The notes under the pieces were generated by a model, which was not told where the DNA came from, ran no database searches, and worked only from the letters and a program-made list of their open reading frames with translations. Shown here in pieces: positions 53,391-60,076 of a DNA stretch of 60,076 nt. The position numbers and the translations under genes are program-made. Origin of the DNA: Aurantibacter sp042094015 (GTDB lineage: Bacteria; Bacteroidota; Bacteroidia; Flavobacteriales; Flavobacteriaceae). Within the stretch, counting starts at the first letter, position 1, and every line of letters begins with the position of its first letter. Location of the stretch: the NCBI RefSeq assembly GCF_042094015.1, contig NZ_JBELDZ010000005.1, positions 1-60,076 of the forward strand, given 5' to 3'.

Positions 53391-54578
53391 CTATTTTAAA
53401 ATAGCAGCAATTCCAGGTAATGTTTTTCCTTCTAAACTTTCTAACATTGCTCCGCCACCAGTACTAACATAACTTACTTTGTTTTCGAAACCAAACTGTT
53501 TTACTGCTGCAACAGAATCTCCACCACCAACAAGTGAAAAAGCACCATTTTTAGTAGATGCAGCAATAGAATTACCTAATTCTATAGTTCCATTAGCAAA
53601 TTTTTCTAACTCAAAAACGCCTAAAGGTCCATTCCATAAAATAGTTTTACTTTCTAAAACAACATCGTTAAAGTTTTTAATAGATTCTGGTCCGGCATCT
53701 AATCCCATCCAACCATCTGGAATAGTATTAATATCGCAAACCTTTGTATTTGCATCGTTACTAAAAGCGTCTGCTATTATAGCATCTGTTGGAATATGAA
53801 CTTTAACGTTTTTAGCTTCAGCTTGTTTTAAAATATCTAGAGCCAACGCCATTTTATCATCTTCGCAAAGTGAATTTCCAATATGTCCTCCTAAAGCTTT
53901 AATAAATGTAAAGGTCATTCCTCCACCAATAATTAAATGATCTATTTTATCTAAAATATTTTCAATAATGGTAATTTTAGAAGACACTTTTGCACCACCT
54001 AAAACGGCTAAAACTGGTTTTTCTCCAGTTTGCATTACCTTATCTATACTTTTAATTTCTTGCTCTAATAACAATCCAAAACACTTATTTTCTGGAAAGA
54101 AATCTGCCACAACTGTTGTAGAAGCGTGAGCTCTATGTGCTGTTCCAAAAGCATCGTTTACATAAATATCTCCTAATTTAGATAATTGCTCTGCAAAAGT
54201 GCTATCTCCAGAGGTTTCTTCTGAATGAAAACGTAAATTTTCAAGAATTAAAATTTTCCCTGGCTCTAAGTTAGCAAATGCAGCTTCTGCTTCTTCGCCT
54301 ACACAATTTGATACAAATTGAGTTTCTACACCAATAATATCTTCAACCTTATCTACAATATGTTTTAAAGAAAACTCATCTTGAACTCCTTTTGGTCTTC
54401 CTAAATGAGACATTAAAACACAACTTCCGCCATCTTCTAAAATTTTAATAATAGTAGGTTTTGCCGCTTGTATTCTTGTAGCATCAGTAACCTTAAATTC
54501 ATTATCTAAAGGCACATTAAAATCGACACGAATTAATGCTTTTTTGTTTTTAAAATTAAAATCGTTTAGGGTTCTCAT
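53391..54578 (-). CDS. pgk: Phosphoglycerate kinase
   Basis: A glycolytic enzyme that converts 1,3-bisphosphoglycerate and ADP to 3-phosphoglycerate and ATP. Motifs are ALIRVDFNVPLDN, SHLGRPKG, VLAVLGGAKVSSKI, LWNGPLGVFE and the ATP-binding SLVGGGDSVAAVKQ. I used ATG 54578 (MRTLNDFNF, 395 residues), the usual start; the 11 residues upstream are optional. A -7 box is at 54609-54616. Confidence 0.96.
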   Translation of the reverse strand: MRTLNDFNFKNKKALIRVDFNVPLDNEFKVTDATRIQAAKPTIIKILEDGGSCVLMSHLGRPKGVQDEFSLKHIVDKVEDIIGVETQFVSNCVGEEAEAAFANLEPGKILILENLRFHSEETSGDSTFAEQLSKLGDIYVNDAFGTAHRAHASTTVVADFFPENKCFGLLLEQEIKSIDKVMQTGEKPVLAVLGGAKVSSKITIIENILDKIDHLIIGGGMTFTFIKALGGHIGNSLCEDDKMALALDILKQAEAKNVKVHIPTDAIIADAFSNDANTKVCDINTIPDGWMGLDAGPESIKNFNDVVLESKTILWNGPLGVFELEKFANGTIELGNSIAASTKNGAFSLVGGGDSVAAVKQFGFENKVSYVSTGGGAMLESLEGKTLPGIAAILK

Positions 54579-54608
54579 TAAAGATTTATTTAGGTTTAAT
54601 TCAGAGTT

Positions 54609-54616
54609 CAAATATA
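54609..54616 (-). promoter_or_regulatory. pgk -7 element
   Basis: TATATTTG on the minus strand, 30 bases before ATG 54578. It overlaps the upstream in-frame ATG at 54611, which supports the downstream start. Confidence 0.55.
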
Positions 54617-54687
54617 GGAAATTGCCTACAACATTATTTTAATTGTTTTAAATACTATAATATAGAAGCTCATTTTTACGAACTTCT

Positions 54688-54695
54688 TATATTTG
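54688..54695 (+). promoter_or_regulatory. holB -7 element, predicted leaderless
   Basis: TATATTTG lies four bases (TGTT) before the holB ATG at 54700. No TTG lies at -33. Confidence 0.6.
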
Positions 54696-54699
54696 TGTT

Positions 54700-55854
54700 A
54701 TGCTATTTTCGGACATCTTAGGATTATCACATATAAAATCTCACTTATCTAAAAGTGTAGAGAATGGTCGTATTCCACATGCACAATTATTTGTTGGACC
54801 AGAAGGATCAGGAACATTACCTATGGCAATTGCATACGCACAGTATATTTTATGTGCAAATACAAATGCCGAAAACACAAACGGAAACGAAGCTTGTAAT
54901 ATAAAATTTAATAATTTTTCTCATCCAGATTTACACTTTGCTTTTCCTGTAACAACTAACGATAAAATTAAAAGGCATCCTGTTTCTTCTCATTTCTTAC
55001 CAGAATGGCGCGAATTACTAAAAGAGCAACCTTATGGTAATTTATTTGATTGGTACAAACGTTTAGGCGTAGATAACAAACAAGGACAAATTGGTGTAGA
55101 CGAAGCTTTAGACATTAATAAATCTTTAGCATTGAAGTCTTTTGAAGGTGGCTATAAAATTATGCTGATTTGGATGGCTGAAAAAATGAATACTGCAGCT
55201 GCCAACAAACTTTTAAAACTAATTGAAGAACCGCCAAACAAGACTGTTTTTCTTTTAATTGCAGAAGACGAAGAGCAAATTATAAACACGATTAAATCGC
55301 GTTGTCAAGTGCTACATTTTCCGCCTTTAGCTCAAGACGATATTAAAACTGGTTTAATAAAGCAATATAATTTACCAGAAAATGAAGCTGTAAAAATAGC
55401 ACAACAAGCAGATGGAAATTATAACAAAGCCTGCGATTTAGTTTATCAAGATTCCGAAGACTTACAATTCGAAACTTGGTTTATTACTTGGATTCGTTCG
55501 GCTTTTAAAGCCAAAGGCAACAAATCTGCTATTCACGATTTAATTTCTTGGAGCGAGGAAATTGCAAAAACAGGTCGAGAAACTCAAAAGCTGTTTTTAC
55601 AATTTTGTATTGAGTTTTTTAGACAAGCTATGCTTTTAAATTATGGTGCAGATAGTTTGGTGTATTTTGAAACAAAAACTAAAGGTTTCGATATTTCTAA
55701 ATTTGCGCCTTTTATACATAACAATAATATTTTAGATATTTCTGAAGCACTACAAGACGCTATTTACCACATAGAGCGTAACGGAAATTCAAAAATTATT
55801 TTAACCGATTTATCAATAAAACTAACGCGTTTACTTCACGCAAAAAAAGATTAA
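54700..55854 (+). CDS. holB: DNA polymerase III delta-prime subunit
   Basis: A clamp-loader subunit that helps open and load the beta sliding clamp. The start LFSDILGLSHIKSHL and HAQLFVGPEGSGTLPMA match the family; the P-loop lacks the Lys of GxxGxGKT (GPEGSGTL), as expected for a non-hydrolysing delta-prime. NTAAANKLLKLIEEPPNKTVFLLI and SRCQVLHFPPL are the sensor region motifs. The 384 residues fit. DoxX-like gene follows 2 bases later. Confidence 0.93.
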   Translation: MLFSDILGLSHIKSHLSKSVENGRIPHAQLFVGPEGSGTLPMAIAYAQYILCANTNAENTNGNEACNIKFNNFSHPDLHFAFPVTTNDKIKRHPVSSHFLPEWRELLKEQPYGNLFDWYKRLGVDNKQGQIGVDEALDINKSLALKSFEGGYKIMLIWMAEKMNTAAANKLLKLIEEPPNKTVFLLIAEDEEQIINTIKSRCQVLHFPPLAQDDIKTGLIKQYNLPENEAVKIAQQADGNYNKACDLVYQDSEDLQFETWFITWIRSAFKAKGNKSAIHDLISWSEEIAKTGRETQKLFLQFCIEFFRQAMLLNYGADSLVYFETKTKGFDISKFAPFIHNNNILDISEALQDAIYHIERNGNSKIILTDLSIKLTRLLHAKKD

Positions 55855-55856
55855 CT

Positions 55857-56255
55857 ATGGGAAATATATTAGCTAATATTACAGAAATTATTTTATTATT
55901 ATTTTTAACTATTACTTTTTTACAATCAGGTATAGATAAAATATTAGATTGGAACGGAAATGTATCTTGGCTAAAAGGACATTTTAAAGATACTTTTTTA
56001 GGTAAAATGGTCCCTCTAAGTGTGGGGATTATTTTAGTAATAGAAGTTATTTCAGGAATCTGTACACTTATTGGTTGTTATGAATTAGCCTTTACAGAAA
56101 ATAATACCATTGCATTAACAGGAACTATTTTATCTTGTGTAACACTACTAATGTTATTATTTGGACAACGATTAGCAAAAGATTATGAAGGTGCAAAAAC
56201 TATAGCTGTGTACTTTGTTCCTGCTATATTTTTATTATTCCTTTTAAGCAACTAA
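55857..56255 (+). CDS. DoxX-like membrane protein
   Basis: A 132-residue inner-membrane protein with four hydrophobic helices: IILLLFLTITFLQSGIDKIL, MVPLSVGIILVIEVISG, TILSCVTLLMLLF and AVYFVPAIFLLFLL. Layout and the helix-1 QSGIDKIL segment fit the DoxX family, which includes quinone- and redox-related subunits. The precise role is unknown. It is likely co-transcribed with holB. Confidence 0.78.
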   Translation: MGNILANITEIILLLFLTITFLQSGIDKILDWNGNVSWLKGHFKDTFLGKMVPLSVGIILVIEVISGICTLIGCYELAFTENNTIALTGTILSCVTLLMLLFGQRLAKDYEGAKTIAVYFVPAIFLLFLLSN

Positions 56256-56308
56256 AATAGTTATTACATAGCATTATAACTTAAGTTTAGACTCCAAAAA
56301 TTTAAAAG

Positions 56309-57301
56309 ATGAAAGTAGCAATAGTTGGCGCAACAGGAATGGTTGGAAACGTCATGTTAACCGTTTTAAAAGAACGTAATTTTCCTATTACAGAATTAAT
56401 TCCAGTAGCTTCAGAACGTTCAATTGGAAAAACAATTTCTTATAATGGTAAAGATTATACTATTATAAGTTTACAAGATGCTGTAAATTTAAAACCAGAT
56501 ATTGCTTTATTTTCTGCTGGCGGCGAAACATCTTTAGAATGGGCTCCAAAATTTTCTGAAACTGGAACAACGGTTGTAGATAATTCTTCTACTTGGCGTA
56601 TGGACGAAACTAAAAAATTAATTGTGCCAGAAATTAATGCTTCAGAACTAACTAAAAACGATAAAATAATTGCGAACCCTAATTGCTCTACCATTCAGTT
56701 GGTTATGGCATTAGCGCCATTGCATAAAAAATATAAAATGAAACGCGTTTTGGTTTCTACGTATCAATCAGTTTCTGGTTCTGGAATTAAAGCAGTAAGA
56801 CAACTAGAGAACGAAATTGCAGGTGTTAAAGGCGAAATGGCTTATCCGCATCCAATTGGTAAAAATGCATTGCCTCAATGCGATGTTTTTGAAGAAAATG
56901 GTTACACTAAAGAGGAAATGAAATTAACTAGAGAACCTCAAAAAATTCTTAACGATCGTACATTCTCTATTTCGGCTACTGCGGTTAGAATTCCTACTGC
57001 TGGCGGACATAGCGAATCTGTAAACGTAGAGTTTGAAAACGACTTTGATTTAAAAGACATTAGAACTATTTTAAGTGAAACACCTGGAATTGTAGTTCAA
57101 GATAATCCAGCTACAAGCATATATCCAATGCCAATTTACGCGCATAATAAAGATGAGGTTTTTGTTGGTAGAATTAGACGGGACGAAACACAACCCAATA
57201 CTTTAAATATGTGGATTGTTTCAGATAATTTAAGAAAAGGAGCAGCAACAAATACAATTCAAATTGCTGAATATTTGTTGGAGAATGGGTTGATTGGCTA
57301 A
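56309..57301 (+). CDS. asd: Aspartate-semialdehyde dehydrogenase
   Basis: It reduces aspartyl phosphate to aspartate semialdehyde for Lys, Thr, Met and diaminopimelate synthesis. NADP binding is seen in AIVGATGMVGN, the catalytic Cys in NPNCSTIQLV, and GHSESVNVEF carries the active His region. The 330 residues fit. No partner lysC or dap gene is in the window. Confidence 0.95.
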   Translation: MKVAIVGATGMVGNVMLTVLKERNFPITELIPVASERSIGKTISYNGKDYTIISLQDAVNLKPDIALFSAGGETSLEWAPKFSETGTTVVDNSSTWRMDETKKLIVPEINASELTKNDKIIANPNCSTIQLVMALAPLHKKYKMKRVLVSTYQSVSGSGIKAVRQLENEIAGVKGEMAYPHPIGKNALPQCDVFEENGYTKEEMKLTREPQKILNDRTFSISATAVRIPTAGGHSESVNVEFENDFDLKDIRTILSETPGIVVQDNPATSIYPMPIYAHNKDEVFVGRIRRDETQPNTLNMWIVSDNLRKGAATNTIQIAEYLLENGLIG

Positions 57302-57334
57302 TTTTCTATTAATAAATTTTAATAAACAAATACA

Positions 57335-57766
57335 ATGAAAAAAATCATATTAATAACCTTTGTCCTGTTCATATCAAACAGTTTAAAATCGCAAACTTCA
57401 ACAGATGAAATTTTAAATAAATTTTTTGTGATTTATGAAGCATCACCATTTGAAGCAGTAGATTATGTTTATAGTACTAATAAATGGATGGAGCGAAATA
57501 TTGATGGAATTGAAGATGTAAAAAATAAAATGAGAACCTTTCTGGGATTGGTTGGGGAATATTATGGGTATGAAGAGATTGTACAAAATAGTATTGGTGA
57601 AAAATATAAACTAGTGAGTTATATTGTTAAATATGATAGACAACCTCTTCGCTTTACTTTTATTTTTTATAAGCCAAAAGACAAATGGCAAGTACAGAAT
57701 TTTAGATTTGATGATAATTTAAGTGATGAGTTGACTGAACTAAGTAAAATAAATAACCAAAAATAG
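57335..57766 (+). CDS. Unrecognised small secreted protein
   Basis: A 143-residue exported protein with SPI signal (ILITFVLFISNSLKSQ). The mature part (FFVIYEASPFEAVDYVYSTNKWM and PLRFTFIFYKPKDKWQVQNFRFDDNL) has the look of a compact NTF2-like alpha+beta domain, but I cannot assign a family. Gene-to-gene distance to asd is 33 bases. A terminator follows. Confidence 0.7.
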   Translation: MKKIILITFVLFISNSLKSQTSTDEILNKFFVIYEASPFEAVDYVYSTNKWMERNIDGIEDVKNKMRTFLGLVGEYYGYEEIVQNSIGEKYKLVSYIVKYDRQPLRFTFIFYKPKDKWQVQNFRFDDNLSDELTELSKINNQK

Positions 57767-57784
57767 AAATTACCATAAAAAGTT

Positions 57785-57821
57785 AAAAAGCACTTAACTA
57801 GTCGTTGTTAAGTGCTTTTTT
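57785..57821 (+). terminator. Terminator before the prolyl oligopeptidase gene
   Basis: AAAAAGCACTTAAC and GTTAAGTGCTTTTT form a 14-bp perfect stem with an eight-base loop and a T run. Confidence 0.9.
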
Positions 57822-57851
57822 CGTTAAATTTAGATTTTAAATACAAAACCT

Positions 57852-60002
57852 ATGAAAAAACTAACCCTTTGCGTTATTACTTTGGCTACAATTATGGCTT
57901 GTAAAAACGAAGAAAAACCGAAAGAAGAAACTCCTATGGCAATAACTTACCCAGAAACCAAACGTTTAGATTCTACAAGAACCTATTTTGGCGAAGACGT
58001 TAAAGACGATTTTGGTTGGTTAGAAGACGATAGAAGTCCAGATACAGAAGCTTGGGTAATTGCTCAAAACAAAGTAACTTATAATTATTTAGACCAAATT
58101 CCTTATAGAGAAGCGCTTAAACAACGTTTAGAAAAACTGTGGAATTACGAAAAAGTTGGTGCACCTTTTAAAGAAGGTAATAATTATTACTATTATAAAA
58201 ACGATGGTTTACAAAATCATTATGTCATCTATAAAAAAGGCACTGATAACGATGAGGTTTTTTTAGATCCAAATACGTTTTCTAAAGATGGCACAACATC
58301 ACTTTCTGGCGTTAGTTTTACCGAAGATGGAACATTAGCAGCCTATTCAATTTCTGAAGGTGGAAGCGATTGGCGAAAAGTATTAATTATGAATACTGAA
58401 ACACGCAAAATTACAGAAGATACTATTATAGACGTTAAGTTTAGTGGAACGTCTTGGAAAGGAAACGATGGTTTTTATTATTCAAGTTACGATAAACCTG
58501 TTGGAAGCGAATTATCTGCTAAAACCGACCAGCACAAAGTATATTATCATAAATTAGGAACACCACAAAGCGAAGATAAAATCATTTTTGGAGCAACGCC
58601 AGAAGAAAAACACAGATATATTGGTGCTTATGTAACCAAAGATCAAAATTTTTTAATGTTAAGCGCATCGGTTTCTACATCTGGAAACAAGTTGTTTATT
58701 AAAAATTTAAACGAGCCAAATAGTGTTTTTAGACCAATAATAGATAATGTAGAATCGGACACTTATTTAGTAGAAAACATAGGTGATAAATTATATTTAA
58801 AAACCAACTTAAACGCACCAAACGGAAAAATAGTTGTGGTTGATGCTAAAAACCCTACTCCAGAAAACTGGACTGATTTTATTCCTGAGACAGAAAATGT
58901 ATTATCGGTTTCAAAAGGTGGAAACTACTTTTTTGCTGAATATATGGTAGATGCTGTTTCTAAAGTAATGCAATACAATTATGATGGGAAATTAATTCGT
59001 GAGGTAAAATTACCTGGAATTGGTAGTTCTGGTACTATTAGCGGTAAAAAAGAAGATAAAGAATTATATTATTCATTTACAAACTACAATACACCAAGTA
59101 GTACTTATATTTATAATGTAGAAACTGGAGAATCTACACAATATTGGACACCAGAAATAGATTTTAAAAGTGATGATTACGAATCTAAGCAAGTCTTTTA
59201 CACGTCTAAAGATGGTACTAAAATTCCAATGATAATTACTTATAAAAAAGGAACAGAATTAAATGGTAAAAACCCAACTATATTATATGGTTATGGCGGA
59301 TTCAATATTAGTTTAACACCAAGTTTTAAAATCACTAATTCAGTTTGGTTAGAACAAGGCGGAATTTACGTAGTGGCTAATCTTCGTGGTGGTGGAGAAT
59401 ACGGAAAAGCGTGGCACGATGCAGGAACGCAACAAAAAAAGCAAAACGTTTTTGATGATTTTATTGCTGCTGCAGAATACTTAAAAGATAAAAAATACAC
59501 CTCAACAGATTACTTAGCAATTTCTGGACGTTCTAATGGCGGATTATTAGTTGGAGCAACGATGACGCAAAGACCAGATTTAATGAAAGTGGCATTGCCT
59601 GGAGTTGGCGTTTTAGACATGTTACGTTACCATACATTTACAGCTGGTGCTGGTTGGGCCTACGATTACGGAACAGCTGAGGATAATAAAGAAATGTTTG
59701 AGTATCTAAAAAACTACTCGCCAGTACATAACGTAAAACCAAACACTCAATATCCAGCTACAATGGTAACTACAGGAGATCATGACGATCGTGTTGTACC
59801 AGCGCATAGTTTTAAATTTGCGGCAGAATTACAAGCTAATCAAACCGGAACAAATCCAACATTAATTAGAATAGATGTAAATGCTGGTCATGGCGCAGGA
59901 AAACCTGTAAGTATGCAAATTCAAGAATGGGCAGATATTTATGGGTTTACACTTTATAATATGGGTTATAAAGTATTACCTCAACAAGAATTAAAAAAAT
60001 AG
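57852..60002 (+). CDS. Prolyl oligopeptidase family lipoprotein (S9A)
   Basis: A 716-residue serine peptidase cleaving after proline, anchored by Cys16 (TIMACKNEEK), so likely periplasmic or on the surface. The N-terminal propeller follows the S9A start (GEDVKDDFGWLEDDRSPDTEAW, in parts). The catalytic Ser is in SGRSNGGLLVGA, the Asp in TGDHDDRVVPAHS and the His in VNAGHGAGKP. A terminator follows at 60023. Confidence 0.94.
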   Translation: MKKLTLCVITLATIMACKNEEKPKEETPMAITYPETKRLDSTRTYFGEDVKDDFGWLEDDRSPDTEAWVIAQNKVTYNYLDQIPYREALKQRLEKLWNYEKVGAPFKEGNNYYYYKNDGLQNHYVIYKKGTDNDEVFLDPNTFSKDGTTSLSGVSFTEDGTLAAYSISEGGSDWRKVLIMNTETRKITEDTIIDVKFSGTSWKGNDGFYYSSYDKPVGSELSAKTDQHKVYYHKLGTPQSEDKIIFGATPEEKHRYIGAYVTKDQNFLMLSASVSTSGNKLFIKNLNEPNSVFRPIIDNVESDTYLVENIGDKLYLKTNLNAPNGKIVVVDAKNPTPENWTDFIPETENVLSVSKGGNYFFAEYMVDAVSKVMQYNYDGKLIREVKLPGIGSSGTISGKKEDKELYYSFTNYNTPSSTYIYNVETGESTQYWTPEIDFKSDDYESKQVFYTSKDGTKIPMIITYKKGTELNGKNPTILYGYGGFNISLTPSFKITNSVWLEQGGIYVVANLRGGGEYGKAWHDAGTQQKKQNVFDDFIAAAEYLKDKKYTSTDYLAISGRSNGGLLVGATMTQRPDLMKVALPGVGVLDMLRYHTFTAGAGWAYDYGTAEDNKEMFEYLKNYSPVHNVKPNTQYPATMVTTGDHDDRVVPAHSFKFAAELQANQTGTNPTLIRIDVNAGHGAGKPVSMQIQEWADIYGFTLYNMGYKVLPQQELKK

Positions 60003-60022
60003 TATTAATTTATTCTTAATCT

Positions 60023-60056
60023 GTAAAAAGCGATACTAAAAAATATCGCTTTTTAC
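60023..60056 (+). terminator. Terminator after the prolyl oligopeptidase gene
   Basis: GTAAAAAGCGATA and TATCGCTTTTTAC form a perfect 13-bp stem with an A-rich loop. Confidence 0.88.
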
Positions 60057-60076
60057 ATTTTATTGTATTTTTAAAA

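Overview
The window is about 60 kb of AT-rich, gene-dense DNA from a member of the Bacteroidota, most likely a marine Flavobacteriaceae. The support is: promoters of the Bacteroidota form (TAnnTTTG at -7, sometimes TTG near -33) with no clear Shine-Dalgarno sequences; a type IX secretion C-terminal sorting domain; many SPII lipoproteins; and families typical of the phylum (DUF3078, DUF2480, DUF4837, choice-of-anchor B). I see no rRNA, tRNA, insertion sequence, prophage or CRISPR array. One run of ten Ns (34220-34229) marks an assembly join inside a gene.

Layout. 1-3.5 kb: sdhC-sdhA-sdhB on the minus strand. 3.6-7.5 kb: a lipoprotein and a large BNR/sortilin-like propeller protein. 7.6-14.1 kb: housekeeping genes (DEAD-box helicase, aminopeptidase P, DUF1697, BrnQ, alpha/beta hydrolase, ThiL). 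14.2-20.3 kb: a tight five-gene plus-strand operon for cell-surface proteins, with two choice-of-anchor B paralogues, a seven-repeat lipoprotein, an MbnP-like protein and an MbnH-like di-haem peroxidase. 20.4-32.1 kb: the SUF iron-sulfur assembly cluster (sufA, B, C, D, S, E, T, then DUF2480 and DUF3078). It is split by a minus-strand padR / HAAS-like membrane protein / serine hydrolase module and carries two unrecognised lipoprotein genes. 32.2-45.3 kb: mixed housekeeping genes (HflX, surface or secreted nuclease/phosphatase family, HD hydrolase, acyl-ACP desaturase with PlsC, bacilliredoxin, TerB-DnaJ, DinB, OsmC, Spx/ArsC, EamA, thioesterase, YicC-Gmk, LpxH, QueD). 45.3-60.1 kb: a MATE transporter, a PD-(D/E)XK AddB-like protein, envelope proteins (LprI-like, DUF4837, LysM transglycosylase), Pgk, HolB, DoxX-like, Asd and a prolyl oligopeptidase lipoprotein.

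How the genes work together. The SUF genes form one pathway: SufS and SufE supply sulfur, SufBCD is the scaffold, SufA is a carrier and SufT a maturation factor. SdhB, with three Fe-S clusters, is an obvious client. The most interesting region is 14.2-20.3 kb. In the known MbnP/MbnH pair the di-haem enzyme oxidises a tryptophan of MbnP to kynurenine and so creates a copper site. Here such a pair sits at the end of an operon with three predicted surface beta-propellers, which suggests a surface copper-handling or redox system not described in this context as far as I know.

A second recurring signal is a promoter -7 box placed exactly four bases before the start codon of four genes (thiL, padR, sufS, holB), which predicts leaderless mRNAs. 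Start codons moved inward from the longest reading frame are explained in the entries.
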